64,000 nucleotides of DNA from Marivivens sp. (GTDB lineage: Bacteria; Pseudomonadota; Alphaproteobacteria; Rhodobacterales; Rhodobacteraceae): contig JAHEBU010000006.1 in NCBI GenBank assembly GCA_024642115.1, positions 124,001 through 188,000 on the forward strand. Reading direction: 5' to 3'. The position numbers and the translations under genes are program-made. Below the pieces are notes generated by a model, which was given only the letters and a program-made list of their open reading frames with translations, did not search any database and was not told the origin of the DNA. This document shows, in pieces, positions 1-8,831 of the stretch; position 1 is the stretch's first letter, and the number at the start of each line of letters is the position of its first letter.

Positions 1-496
1 TGGCCGCAAAGGCCCGGCCGACCCGGCCCATACCGACGATCCCCAGCCGCGACCCGGTGACCTGTTTGCCCACCATGAATGACGGGCTCCAACTGGTCCA
101 TTCGCCGCGCCGGACCAACCGGTCGCCTGTCACAGCATGGCGGGCCGCCCCCAGCATGAGCAGCATGGCGATTTCGGCGGTGGCGTCGGACAGCACATCA
201 GGGGTGTTGGTGACGACGATCCCGGCAGCGGCCAGCGCGGCCAGATCGCAATGGTCCACGCCGACCGAATGGTTGGCCACGATCCGCAGGCGCGGTGACA
301 GGCGGGCGACGACGTCGGCGGTGAAATGTTCGGAATGGCAGGGGATCATCGCATCCACCTGCCCGCTCATCGCGATGATCTCGTCCGCCGTGCCGGGGGT
401 GTCGTCATCCTTGACGATCAAATCATAGGTGGCGCGGGCACGGGCCAGCGTGGCGTCCGACAGGCGGCGCGGAATCCAGACGGTGGGTCGGATCAC
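1..496 (-). CDS. D-2-hydroxyacid dehydrogenase, partial (3' end outside window)
   Basis: NAD(P)-dependent 2-hydroxyacid dehydrogenase that interconverts 2-oxoacids and D-2-hydroxyacids. The visible 165 residues cover the N-terminal catalytic domain (NHSVGVDHCD, TNTPDVLSDATAE) and the start of the Rossmann fold (RLGIVGMGRVGRAFA) before the window edge. The only plausible start is a GTG at 494-496, because a TAG lies just upstream in frame and is also the stop of the small gene at 500-661. It is the last visible gene of the TRAP/amidase operon, so it probably reduces or oxidises a 2-oxo or 2-hydroxy acid taken up or released by that system. The exact substrate (glyoxylate, hydroxypyruvate or other) cannot be read from this part. 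Confidence 0.85.
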   Translation of the reverse strand, partial: MIRPTVWIPRRLSDATLARARATYDLIVKDDDTPGTADEIIAMSGQVDAMIPCHSEHFTADVVARLSPRLRIVANHSVGVDHCDLAALAAAGIVVTNTPDVLSDATAEIAMLLMLGAARHAVTGDRLVRRGEWTSWSPSFMVGKQVTGSRLGIVGMGRVGRAFAA

Positions 497-499
497 GCC

Positions 500-661
500 C
501 TAGTCGTCCTTGCGAAAGGCCGAAGTGACCACGTCGTACCCGGCCAGAACCAGCGTCAACACGACGACGATGATCAAGTCGATCGAGGGGACCTTGATCG
601 CAAGGATCGCAAGGAACCCGATCAAAACGGCCAGAGCCAGAAATGCCATCAGCTTGTTCAT
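500..661 (-). CDS. Small two-helix membrane protein, 53 aa
   Basis: The ORF starts MNKLMAFLALAVLIGF and ends AFRKDD. Two hydrophobic segments (about residues 4-22 and 27-45) are joined by a short IKVPSID linker, and the tail is charged. The ATG at 659-661 lies next to the amidase stop (663-665) and the TAG is one codon before the GTG of the dehydrogenase, so it is cotranscribed and probably translationally coupled. No family was recognised. It could be an accessory membrane subunit for the operon or a general small membrane protein. The reading frame and operon fit make it a credible gene; the function is unknown. Confidence 0.6.
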   Translation of the reverse strand: MNKLMAFLALAVLIGFLAILAIKVPSIDLIIVVVLTLVLAGYDVVTSAFRKDD

Positions 662-662
662 C

Positions 663-2048
663 TCAGATGTCTCCTTCGGGGCGTTCGGCCCAGTCCATCA
701 ACCAGTTTGCAGTGCGAAGAAGCCGCCCGTCGCGGTGGCGAGCGGCGACCATCTGGACCCCCATTGGTAGGCCGTCTTCGGCCTCGAACAGGGGCAGCGT
801 AACGGCTGGGGTGCCGATCAGCGTCCAAAGCCCGTTGAAAATGGCGCTGCCTGTGCTGCCCAAACCGGCCGGCGCGGGGCCAAGTGCTGCGGGCGTCAGG
901 ATTGCGTCGCAGCGGTCAAACAGTTTGTCCAGGCCGCCGCTCAGCGCCTGTTGCCAGTCCAGAGCAGTCAGATAGTCGCGGGCCAGCGTCGCGTTGCCCT
1001 TTTGCAGGGCCTCGATGGTTTCGGGGGCCAGCAAATCGGACGCTTCGCCATAGCGGAAATAGGCGCGGGCCATTTCGGCGTGATTGATGACCTCGCGCCA
1101 TGCCAGACCACGGGAGAATTCCTCGGGCAGTTCGACCTCGAAACACTGGTCGCCCAGCGCCTCGCTCAGTTCGGCAAAGGCGGCGTGAACCTGAGGGTCG
1201 GCCTTGTCCCAGCCATGCGGGCGCAGAAAGGCAAAGGTGGGTGCGACGGGTGGTTTGTCCTGCGCTATGGCCACAAGCCGGGGAAAAGGCTGGGAAATCG
1301 ACTGCGGGTCGCCTGCATCCGCGCCCCAGATCACTTCGGCCAGCAGGGCGGCGTCGGTGGCGGTCCGGGCAAAGACGCCGACCGTATCGAGCGATTGCGA
1401 CTGCGGCAGGATGCCAGTTCTGGCGATGGCGCCAAAGGTGGGTTTATAGCCCACGACACCACAGAATGACGCCGGGCGGATCACCGACCCCCCGGTCTGT
1501 GTGCCAATGGCCAGCGGGGTCATATGGGCGGCGACGGCGGCGGCCGAGCCTTGGGACGATCCGCCGGGCGTGTGGGCCGGGTTGGCCGGATTGGTCGTCC
1601 TTCCGGGGGCGAGATAGGCCAGTTCGGTCGTGACCGTCTTGCCCAGCAGAATGGCCCCTGCCCGCTTGAGCCGCTCGACGATCACCGCGTCCTTGGTTGG
1701 AACCCGGCCTTTGTCCAGCGCAGCCGCGTTTTCGGTCGGGATGCGGGCGGTGTCGATGATGTCCTTGAGGGCGACGGGAACGCCGTGCAACGGGCCGATG
1801 GGACGGCCCGTGGCGCGAAAGCGGTCAGCCTCGGTCGCCTGATGCATGACGTAGTCCGGGTCGATCCAGGCAAAGGCCTGCACCTGCGGTTCGCGCAGAC
1901 GGATCTGTTCCAGATAGGCCTCGGCAACCTGCGCGGCGCGCAGCTCGCCACCGGCGATCCGGTCGCGCAGGTCCAGCGCAGACAGGGCCACGATGGGGAC
2001 GGACCCCGCCACCTTGGGCGGGATCCGGGATGGTGCGTTAGCTGCCAT
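663..2048 (-). CDS. Amidase signature family hydrolase
   Basis: Hydrolyses a carboxamide to acid and ammonia. The 461 residues are a normal length for the amidase-signature family. The Ser-cisSer-Lys triad is visible: the Lys in VPVALKDIIDT, the glycine/serine loop TPGGSSQGSAAAVAA and the nucleophile in GTQTGGSVIRPASF. There is no signal peptide, so it acts in the cytoplasm. The start overlaps the 3' end of the TRAP large permease by 11 bases, which indicates coupling. The likely role is hydrolysis of an amide imported by the TRAP system, giving an acid that the downstream dehydrogenase may handle. Gat-type glutamyl-tRNA amidotransferase A is less likely because no gatB or gatC is nearby. Confidence 0.9.
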   Translation of the reverse strand: MAANAPSRIPPKVAGSVPIVALSALDLRDRIAGGELRAAQVAEAYLEQIRLREPQVQAFAWIDPDYVMHQATEADRFRATGRPIGPLHGVPVALKDIIDTARIPTENAAALDKGRVPTKDAVIVERLKRAGAILLGKTVTTELAYLAPGRTTNPANPAHTPGGSSQGSAAAVAAHMTPLAIGTQTGGSVIRPASFCGVVGYKPTFGAIARTGILPQSQSLDTVGVFARTATDAALLAEVIWGADAGDPQSISQPFPRLVAIAQDKPPVAPTFAFLRPHGWDKADPQVHAAFAELSEALGDQCFEVELPEEFSRGLAWREVINHAEMARAYFRYGEASDLLAPETIEALQKGNATLARDYLTALDWQQALSGGLDKLFDRCDAILTPAALGPAPAGLGSTGSAIFNGLWTLIGTPAVTLPLFEAEDGLPMGVQMVAARHRDGRLLRTANWLMDWAERPEGDI

Positions 2049-3456
2049 AGAACAACTGCGGCAGGAAGAACACGATCTGCGGGAACACGTACATGAGGAT
2101 CATGCAGATGAACACGCAGGCCAGGAACGGCATGACCCCTGCAAAGATCTGGGTCAGCTTGACTTCGGGTGGGGCGATGCCTTTGAGGTAGTAGGCCGAC
2201 ATCGCCATTGGAGGTGTCAAAAATGACGTTTGCAGATTCAGCGCCACGAGGATGCCAAAGAACAGTGGGTCGATCCCGAAGTGGGGCAGAAGAGGCAGGA
2301 AGATCGGCACGAAGATGATGATGATCTCGGACCACTCAAGCGGCCAGCCCAGCAGAAAGATGATCAACTGTGCCACCAGCAGGAAGGCCAGCGGAGACAG
2401 GTTCAGCCCCGTCACGAATTCGCCCACCACCTGTTCGCCGCCAAGATAGCTGAACACCGAACTGAACGTATAGGACCCGACGAACAGCCAGCAGACCATC
2501 GCCGTTGTCCGCACCGTCAGATAGACAGATTCCCGCATCCGCTGCCACGTCATCGCCCGATAGGCAAAAGCGAGGAAGATACCGCCCAGCGCACCAATCG
2601 ACGCTGCCTCGGACGGGGTGGCCAGACCGAACAGGATCGACCCCAGAACGGCAAGGATCAGAAACGCCAGCGGAAAGAAGGAGGTCATCACCATGACCAG
2701 CAGCTTGCCGCGCGGCACGTCGGGCACTTCCTCGTCCGTCGGGCGCGGGGCGACCGACGGTTGCAAGATCGCACGTCCAATGACGTAGACAAGGTAGAGA
2801 CCAACCAGCGTAAAGCCGGGCAGCAGCGCCCCCACATAAAGCCGAACGATGGAAACCCCCGATGCCGCCGCATAGACGATCAGCATGATCGACGGCGGGA
2901 TCAGGATGCCCAGCGTTCCGCCCGCGCAGATGATCCCCGACGCGAACGACGGGTCATAGCGGGCCTTGAGCATGGCAGGCAGCGCCAGCAGCCCCATCAA
3001 AGTCACGACCGCCCCGACGATCCCGGTGGCCGTGGCGAACAGGGCGCAGGTAATCAGCGCCGCGACCCCCATCGACCCCGGTACGTTCTTGGACGCGATG
3101 TTGAGCGTTGTGAACAGCCGGTCCACGATGTTGGCCCGTTCGACGATGTAGCCCATGAACAGGAACAGCGGGATGGCCGTCAGCACTTCGTTGGACATAA
3201 CCGTGTAGGTCTGGTTGATAAACAGATCGAATATTCGATTGTTGAAGAACCCGCCAACCCATTGCTGGGTGCTTTCCCAACCGCTTGCCGTTTCGGGCAG
3301 CCGGTCAAAGGCGCGCCACATGCGTCCCGCATCGAAGTAGGCGTAATAGCCAAAGCCGATGCCCATGGCCATCAGGGTAAAGGCGATCGGAAACCCGAGG
3401 AACACGATCACGATGAAGAGCCCCAGCATCATGATCGCAATTTGAGGATCGGTCAT
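2038..3456 (-). CDS. dctM: TRAP transporter large permease (DctM type)
   Basis: Twelve-helix-type inner-membrane subunit of a tripartite ATP-independent periplasmic transporter, driven by an ion gradient. At 472 residues it is longer than the usual ~430, mainly through an insert after the first helices (about residues 40-75, rich in Trp/Gln/Asn) typical of the larger DctM subgroup. Recognisable motifs include TAIPLFLFMGYIVERA, GGTLGILIPPSI and LLGWPLEWSEI. The start overlaps the DctQ stop in an ATGA-type junction (3453-3456). It works with the DctQ and DctP genes immediately upstream. Confidence 0.93.
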   Translation of the reverse strand: MTDPQIAIMMLGLFIVIVFLGFPIAFTLMAMGIGFGYYAYFDAGRMWRAFDRLPETASGWESTQQWVGGFFNNRIFDLFINQTYTVMSNEVLTAIPLFLFMGYIVERANIVDRLFTTLNIASKNVPGSMGVAALITCALFATATGIVGAVVTLMGLLALPAMLKARYDPSFASGIICAGGTLGILIPPSIMLIVYAAASGVSIVRLYVGALLPGFTLVGLYLVYVIGRAILQPSVAPRPTDEEVPDVPRGKLLVMVMTSFFPLAFLILAVLGSILFGLATPSEAASIGALGGIFLAFAYRAMTWQRMRESVYLTVRTTAMVCWLFVGSYTFSSVFSYLGGEQVVGEFVTGLNLSPLAFLLVAQLIIFLLGWPLEWSEIIIIFVPIFLPLLPHFGIDPLFFGILVALNLQTSFLTPPMAMSAYYLKGIAPPEVKLTQIFAGVMPFLACVFICMILMYVFPQIVFFLPQLFYGS

Positions 3457-4037
3457 ACGTGGCCCCCGGTTTCGGCTTCAGCGGCCTTGCGCATGAGAAG
3501 ATCCTCGGTTTCGAACACGTCCTCGTGGGCCGTGATCCAGTGGTTGTGTTTGATGCAATAGAGGCAGCGGCAGATTTGCCCGATGCCCTGGATGAACAGA
3601 AGGATGCCTGCGGCCACCATCACCGTCTTGAACTGGTAGATCGGGATGCCTGCGGGGCTGTTGATCGACACCTCGCCATAGCTCCAGCTTTTCGAGGAAT
3701 ATTTCCAGCCCGAAAAGATCAGGGCGGTCACGCCCGGAAAGAAGAAGATGATGTAGAGTAGCAGGTCGATCTTGGCCTGCGTCTTGGGCTGCCAGAGGCG
3801 GTAGAGAAAGTCGCCCCGCACATGCCCGCCGCGCGACAGGGTGTAGGCCCCGCCCATCATGAACAGCGTCCCGTAAGCGATGAACGAAACGTCCAACGAC
3901 CAGGCGGGCGGACGGTTTAGGACATAGCGGGCAAAGACGGCCCAGCCTGTGCCAAATGCCATCAGAACGATCAGCCAGGCAAACACCTTGCCGAACCAGG
4001 CCGACAGATCGTCGGCAAATCGGATCATACCGATCAT
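3453..4037 (-). CDS. dctQ: TRAP transporter small permease (DctQ type)
   Basis: Four-helix membrane subunit that partners DctM. It has 194 residues, with hydrophobic segments around residues 15-35, 50-70, 95-115 and 135-155; FARYVLNRPPAWSLDVS is the typical DctQ region. The C-terminus carries a charged extension (HEDVFETEDLLMRKAAEAETGG) beyond the usual end. It lies between dctP and dctM, and a strong hairpin upstream (4067-4094) separates it from dctP. Confidence 0.9.
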   Translation of the reverse strand: MIGMIRFADDLSAWFGKVFAWLIVLMAFGTGWAVFARYVLNRPPAWSLDVSFIAYGTLFMMGGAYTLSRGGHVRGDFLYRLWQPKTQAKIDLLLYIIFFFPGVTALIFSGWKYSSKSWSYGEVSINSPAGIPIYQFKTVMVAAGILLFIQGIGQICRCLYCIKHNHWITAHEDVFETEDLLMRKAAEAETGGHV

Positions 4038-4066
4038 GTTTGGGGTCCCACCCTATTCGGTGTAAA

Positions 4067-4094
4067 GGGTCCCAGCGCGACGGCGCCGGGACCC
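4067..4094 (-). terminator. Hairpin between dctP and dctQ
   Basis: A two-part stem: GGGTCCC pairs with GGGACCC, and inside it GCGC pairs with GCGC around a gacg loop, with one mismatch. No U-run follows on the minus strand. It sits just after the dctP stop. Hairpins of this kind after binding-protein genes usually stabilise the upstream message or attenuate the downstream genes, giving more DctP than permease. That role is inferred. Confidence 0.6.
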
Positions 4095-4118
4095 GGTTAC
4101 AGTTTCCCTGTCGTCAGC

Positions 4119-5243
4119 TTACAGCTGAACTTTGCCGGGGAAATAGTGTTCGTAGGCCAGACCGAAGTCGGGGGCGTTCATCAGCTCATAGTAGGACACG
4201 CGCTCGACCCACGCCTTCTGGCTGTCCAGCACGCGCTTCATGAACTCGTCAGCCTCGAGATCAACGATCAGCTTGTCCCAACCAGCGATTTGGGCATCCA
4301 GGATCTCTTTCGAGGTCCGCTTGACCATGACGCCATCGTCGTTGATCAGCTTCTGAAGGTCGGCCGAGTAGTTGTCCATCGCAAGCGCGGTGTTCGAGGT
4401 GGCCGACGCTTCGACGCCATACTTCAGGATCGCCTGAATGTCGGGGTCGAGATCAGCGAGGAAGTCCTTGTTGAAAATGAATTCAAACTGCTCGGACGCC
4501 TGGTGATAGGACGACAGGTAGTAGATCTTGGCCACGTCCTGCGCACCGAACCGCATGTCCGACGACGGGTTGTTGAATTCGAACGCGTCGATGACTCCGC
4601 GCTCCATAGCCGGGACGATTTCGCCGCCGGGCAGCTGGGCCACGGACATTCCGATCCCCTGCATCAGGTCGGCGGCCAGACCCACGGTGCGATACTTCAG
4701 ACCCTGAAGATCGGCCACGGTGCTGACCTCTTTCTTGAACCAGCCGAAGGGCTGGGCGAACATGGGGAAGCCAAGGTAGCCCTGCACGTTCAGGCCCAGA
4801 ATGTCCTGCGTCAGTTCGTTGTAAAAGTCCTGACCGCCGCCCTGATAGAACCAGGACAACATGGTGGTGGACGAACCGCCGAACACAGGGCCGGTGCCGA
4901 ACAGGGACGCGGCCTTGTTCTTGCCGTACCAGTACGAACAGACCGAGTGAGCGGCGTCGATGACGCCGTCGCTGACCGCGTCCATCACCTGAAAGGCGCC
5001 GACCACCGCGCCCGACGGCAGCAGGTCGATCGTGACCCGGCCGCCCGACATTTCTTCGACGCGCTGTGTGTACTGGCGGGCAAAATCCATCCAGATGTCC
5101 GATGCTGACCACGAGGTCTGCATCTTGATGACCAGCGGCGATTGCGCCAGCACGGCGGGCGCAGCCAGCACGCCGGCGGATGCACCGCCCAGCAGGGCCG
5201 ATTTCTTCAGAAACGACCGGCGGTCGAATGTCTTGTCAGTCAT
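4119..5243 (-). CDS. dctP: TRAP transporter substrate-binding protein (DctP/TakP type)
   Basis: Periplasmic binding protein of 374 residues. The N-terminus DRRSFLKKSALLGGASAG followed by AAPAVLAQS is a twin-arginine-type signal with an AxA cleavage site. The mature protein starts LVIKMQTSWSASD and contains GLKYRTVGLAADLMQ and AFEFNNPSSDMRFG, the ligand-binding region of the TakP-like (2-oxoacid binding) subgroup. A GGGAGGA ribosome site precedes the ATG. It is the first gene of the dctPQM-amidase-dehydrogenase operon. The ligand is probably a carboxylate; the neighbouring amidase raises the possibility of an amide-bearing acid. Confidence 0.92.
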   Translation of the reverse strand: MTDKTFDRRSFLKKSALLGGASAGVLAAPAVLAQSPLVIKMQTSWSASDIWMDFARQYTQRVEEMSGGRVTIDLLPSGAVVGAFQVMDAVSDGVIDAAHSVCSYWYGKNKAASLFGTGPVFGGSSTTMLSWFYQGGGQDFYNELTQDILGLNVQGYLGFPMFAQPFGWFKKEVSTVADLQGLKYRTVGLAADLMQGIGMSVAQLPGGEIVPAMERGVIDAFEFNNPSSDMRFGAQDVAKIYYLSSYHQASEQFEFIFNKDFLADLDPDIQAILKYGVEASATSNTALAMDNYSADLQKLINDDGVMVKRTSKEILDAQIAGWDKLIVDLEADEFMKRVLDSQKAWVERVSYYELMNAPDFGLAYEHYFPGKVQL

Positions 5244-5759
5244 TGGTATCCTCCCAAAGTGGTGCCTTGTCTGGCGCGGCCGTTTGCCGGGTCAGCGTTC
5301 ACTCTGCCTCGCCGTGCCTTTCAGCACATAAAGACACAAGGCGGTTTCCCCTCCAGGCAACCGGACCTTTGAATGCGCTCATCCCTGACCGTAGAGTGAC
5401 TATAACGGGCGATCACGAACAGGGCAATTGGTAAAAATAACTGACCGCAACTCAGCATGCGCCAATTTTTCCATTTGTTTTCAGATGTCAGGCGCTAACA
5501 GTCTGTGAAAACTTTGCGCCACGCCCTCAAGCTCCCGAAGTCCGCCACACTGGATTCGCAGCCCGTCCTGAACAGGTCAACATGGTCTTGGCCCACGATA
5601 TTGGCTGTTCAGCCTCAAGGGCCTTTGGTTGATGTCGGCATCGGTCGGATCGACACGTCGATTGCAATCCAGCCCTGGCATGACGCACGAAACGACTGAA
5701 ACTTCGTGCTTGGGACCTTGCGTGGTTTCCTTGCTGCCGTGCGCCACTCGTTCGGGCAG
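5244..5759. other. Non-coding region upstream of the TRAP operon
   Basis: No convincing gene. It holds the dctP leader and promoter, a locally AT-rich stretch (about 5400-5490) and the possible LacI-type half operator at 5487-5500. Short frames here lack ribosome sites and any recognisable domain. The left part (about 5600-5760) may still contain shifted-frame debris of the LacI-type pseudogene. Confidence 0.5.
5487..5500. promoter_or_regulatory. Possible LacI-family operator half site
   Basis: The minus strand reads TGTTAGCGCCTGAC. The left arm and centre match the TGTTAGCGCTAACA palindrome used by many alphaproteobacterial LacI-family regulators of sugar-acid and TRAP genes, but the right arm has diverged. 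It lies about 245 bases upstream of dctP, between that gene and the decayed LacI-like sequence. It may be a relic of lost control. Confidence 0.3.
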
Positions 5760-6116
5760 CAGATCCTCGACGTCTCATTCGCCAAAAGGTCGCCGGAAAT
5801 CCGCGGTGCGACCAGCAGCGCACCGTCGATCCGGTTATCCATCATTGAATCGGTCAACGGCTGTTCGATCCCCTGATTGGCCTCGCCTACGCCGATCAGG
5901 GCCTTGTCGTTGGCTGGGCCAAGGGCCGAGTTCATCCCGGCAATCATTTCGGACAGGAACGGTATTCATTCCTGACGCAAGGGTCCGAAAAATATGCACC
6001 CACGGGATTCCATTTGCCGGCAGTTCAGACCGAACCAGTCTCTGCCCGGACTGGGTCGCAGCACCTGTTGGGACGGTGCGGGATTTTCCATCCATGTCCC
6101 ACTTTGAAACAGTCAC
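5760..6116 (-). pseudogene. Decayed LacI-family transcriptional regulator
   Basis: Pieces of a LacI-type repressor can be read in shifting frames. TVSK..MDGKSR resembles the DNA-binding helix and hinge. RQMESRGCIFFGPLRQE, then an in-frame TGA, then IPFLSEMIAGMNSALG and MDNRIDGALLVAPRISGDLL match the start of the effector domain. Frameshifts occur near the HTH and after LLANETSR (about 5765), and the remainder towards 5600 is not recognisable. It probably once controlled the TRAP operon, so that operon may now be constitutive or use another regulator. Confidence 0.6.
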
Positions 6117-6166
6117 CGTTTCACCGGGGCAGGTCGACGATCAACGCGGTCCGGCGTGCCGCGTCC

Positions 6167-7921
6167 TCATGCCTGCATCACATAGGTTCCGGGCGCATCG
6201 CACAGGGCCTTGTATACGCCAAACGGCGCACCCAGTGGCGGCGGGGCGACCGCGTCGCCCGAATGGGCATTGAGCCAATCGGCTAGGGCCATCCACCAAG
6301 AGCCGTCCTGTTCAGCGTTTTCCGCCAGCCATTCGTCAGGATCGCGGTAGGCCGCCAATGCGGTGGTCTGAGCAACGCGAAAATGTCTGCCCGGGTGTCC
6401 GGGTTCCGACACGATGCCCGCGTTGTGGCCACCGCTGGTCAGCACAAAGGTGATGTCAGAGTCGGCGAAAAGATGCAGCTTGTAGACCGATTTCCAAGGC
6501 GCGACGTGGTCCTCTTCGGTGCCGACGGCAAAGATCGGCACCTGAATGTCCGAGATGGCGATAGCCTTGTCCCCGACGTGATAGCGCCCTTCGGCCAGAT
6601 CGTTGTCGAGAAACAGCTTGCGCAGATATTCCGAATGCATCCGTGCAGGCATCCGCGTTGCATCCGCATTCCACGCCATAAGGTCAAAGGCGTGACCCCG
6701 CTGTCCCAGCAGGTAGTCGCGGATAAATGGCCCCCATATCAGGTCGCGCGCCCGCAGAAGCGCAAAGGCCCCGGCCATCTGGTCAGAGGACAGGTAGCCC
6801 TTTTCTGCCATCATGTCCTCGATCATCGTGACTTCGCTGTCATTGATGAACAGCCGCAATGGCCCGGCTTCGGTGAAATCGACCTGAGCCGCAAGGAACG
6901 TCGTCGTGGCAAGACGTGTGTCCCCGTCTCGCCCCATGGCCGCCGCCGCAATCGACAACAGGGTGCCGCCCAGACAATAGCCGATAGCGTGGACTGACGA
7001 CGCCTTGGTGATGTCCTGAATTGCGTCAATAGCCGCCATCACGCCAAGTTTGCGGTAGACCTCCATCCCAAGATCGCGATCACTCTCATCCGGGTTTTTC
7101 CACGACATGATAAAGACCGTGAACCCTTGCGCCACCAGAAAGGCCACCAGCGAATTTTGCGCGGACAAGTCCAGAATATAATATTTCATGATCCACGCGG
7201 GTACGATCAGGATCGGCTCGGGCCGGACGCTCGAAGTCATGGGGGTATATTGAATGAGCTCGATCAGGCCGTTGCGAAAGACGACCTTGCCGGGGGTGGT
7301 CGCAAGGTTGCGCCCAACCTCAAAGGGCTGAGGACCGGCCTCCTGGTCCGACCCTGACTTTCGGGCCACGTCCTCGGCCATGTTGGCGGCCCCGCGCCAA
7401 AGGTTTTGTCCATGCTCTGTCCGGATCGCAGCAATCACGTCCGGATTGGTCAGCGCAAAGTTCGACGGTGCCGCCGAATCCACCATCAGACCCGCGACAA
7501 ACGTCATGAGGTTTTCATGGGCGGGCGTCACCCCGTGAACCCCGGACATGGCGTCCTGCCACCATTGCCAGGCATCCACGTGGGCGCGGCTCCAGACATT
7601 GAACGGGTATTTTTGCCAGGCCGGGCCGGCGAACCGCCGGTCATCGGGTGTTTCTGCGGGGCTGATGCCGGCGCACTGGCTCCAGAACGCCTGCGCATTG
7701 CGCATCGCCTGGTCTATCAGCGACAATTGTTTGCCCGGTGATGTGGCCAGATGGGTGGCCCAGTCCATCCACGCCTCGATAATGACCGATGGTGACAGAC
7801 CAGAGGTCACCTTGGCCACCGCCGCATGGGTCATCCGGTCCAGCCTGTCATTGGCTGCGGCATCCTCCATGCGGGGCATTTCAATCGGCTTCGATGGAGT
7901 TAGTTTGGCGTTTTCAAGCAT
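6167..7921 (-). CDS. phaC: Poly(3-hydroxyalkanoate) synthase
   Basis: Polymerises hydroxyacyl-CoA into polyester storage granules. The open frame extends to 8101, but that would run into atpG. The ATG at 7921 (MLENAKLTPS, preceded by CGGGGGC) gives 584 residues, normal for class I PhaC. The lipase-like box GYCLGG places the nucleophile at Cys316; the catalytic Asp is in GTEEDHVAPW and the His in SGGHNAGIV. The PhaC N-terminal region is present (FNVWSRAHVDAWQWW). It follows atpG on the same strand. An FNR-like box at 7996-8010, 75 bases upstream of the start, suggests its own promoter inside the atpG tail. Confidence 0.93.
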   Translation of the reverse strand: MLENAKLTPSKPIEMPRMEDAAANDRLDRMTHAAVAKVTSGLSPSVIIEAWMDWATHLATSPGKQLSLIDQAMRNAQAFWSQCAGISPAETPDDRRFAGPAWQKYPFNVWSRAHVDAWQWWQDAMSGVHGVTPAHENLMTFVAGLMVDSAAPSNFALTNPDVIAAIRTEHGQNLWRGAANMAEDVARKSGSDQEAGPQPFEVGRNLATTPGKVVFRNGLIELIQYTPMTSSVRPEPILIVPAWIMKYYILDLSAQNSLVAFLVAQGFTVFIMSWKNPDESDRDLGMEVYRKLGVMAAIDAIQDITKASSVHAIGYCLGGTLLSIAAAAMGRDGDTRLATTTFLAAQVDFTEAGPLRLFINDSEVTMIEDMMAEKGYLSSDQMAGAFALLRARDLIWGPFIRDYLLGQRGHAFDLMAWNADATRMPARMHSEYLRKLFLDNDLAEGRYHVGDKAIAISDIQVPIFAVGTEEDHVAPWKSVYKLHLFADSDITFVLTSGGHNAGIVSEPGHPGRHFRVAQTTALAAYRDPDEWLAENAEQDGSWWMALADWLNAHSGDAVAPPPLGAPFGVYKALCDAPGTYVMQA

Positions 7922-7995
7922 GATGTGCCCCCGGTCGGACGGCGCGCGACGCGGCGTCCGCATCCCTAACTTTAGCCCGACCGGCGCGGGGCCTC

Positions 7996-8010
7996 TTTGA
8001 TCTGGGTCAG
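7996..8010. promoter_or_regulatory. FNR/Dnr-like box upstream of phaC
   Basis: TTTGATCTGGGTCAG contains the Crp/FNR-type dyad TTGAT-N4-GTCAG. The same 15 bases occur ahead of atpD at 14544-14558. It overlaps the atpG stop codon and lies about 75 bases upstream of the phaC ATG, a suitable place for an activator site. Confidence 0.55.
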
Positions 8011-8831
8011 TTGTTGGCGGCTGAACCCGCGCCAAGTTCGATGATTTCTGCCGTGATCGCCTCTTGCCGGACGCGCCGCAGCGTGGCCTGAAAGGCATCA
8101 AGTTCCGTGGCTATCTGACTTGCCGCCGATGTCATGGCCTGCATCCGGGCCTCGTTTTCGGCGGCAAAGGCGTGCAGCGCCGCCTTGCAGACCTGCGCAA
8201 AGAAATAGTCCTGCCCCAGCGCGGCAAGTAGCGCCCCAGAGGGCATCTGAGTAAGGGGGTGGCTGGAGGTTGTGGCCGGCAGATCGGCCAGATCAATGGG
8301 GAACAGCCGCTGTTTGACGACCGTAGGCCGCCCGGCGTCCCAGACCGTAAACACAACGTCCAGCGCGTCGATCTGCCCGCCGGTCACCGCCTGATAAATC
8401 GCGGTCGTGATCTGGTCGGCCAGTTTGGGAATGCCCGGAGTGTGCGACGGAAGCGGGGCCGTCCACCGGGCGCTGATGTCCCGCGCTGTTGCGATGGACA
8501 GGCCCCGCGTCCCGATCAGGAACAGATGCCCCCCGGTGTCGCCAATTGTGTCGAGCACGCGTTCGCTGAAAGCCCCGGCAAATCCTTGTTCCGCACAAAA
8601 GACCAGAACCCCGGGCTGTGCGCTGTGGGCTGGATTGCCGGGCGCCAGCGGCGGGGGCAGGATCTCTGCCATCGCCGCGGCGATCATCCCGGCATAGCTG
8701 TCAACTGCCGGAAGCTGGGCGCGGGCCACATGGGCGCGGGCCGCCGCGATCCCCTTCATGGCGTTGACCACCGCACCGAGGTCGCGGATGCCGTCGATCC
8801 GGGCGCTGATATCGGCAAGCCGTTCTGTCAT
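8007..8831 (-). CDS. atpG: N-type ATP synthase subunit gamma
   Basis: Central shaft subunit of F1. The 274 residues begin [29 protein letters not shown], the usual N-terminal helix, and end with the conserved helix [16 protein letters not shown]. It is last in the operon and overlaps atpA by ATGA (8828-8831). The middle part is divergent from housekeeping gamma subunits, as usual for N-ATPases. The gene order, not the sequence alone, assigns it to the N-type complex. Confidence 0.93.
   Translation of the reverse strand: MTERLADISARIDGIRDLGAVVNAMKGIAAARAHVARAQLPAVDSYAGMIAAAMAEILPPPLAPGNPAHSAQPGVLVFCAEQGFAGAFSERVLDTIGDTGGHLFLIGTRGLSIATARDISARWTAPLPSHTPGIPKLADQITTAIYQAVTGGQIDALDVVFTVWDAGRPTVVKQRLFPIDLADLPATTSSHPLTQMPSGALLAALGQDYFFAQVCKAALHAFAAENEARMQAMTSAASQIATELDAFQATLRRVRQEAITAEIIELGAGSAANN

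Noticed and set aside
2230-3561. 443-residue plus-strand ORF opposite the TRAP permease genes
   Set aside because: Gln/Arg/His/Asp-rich composition is that of an antisense frame in GC-rich DNA; the minus strand holds clear dctM.
5629-6273. 214-residue plus-strand ORF opposite the LacI remnant
   Set aside because: No domain, no ribosome site, and the opposite strand gives recognisable LacI-like blocks.
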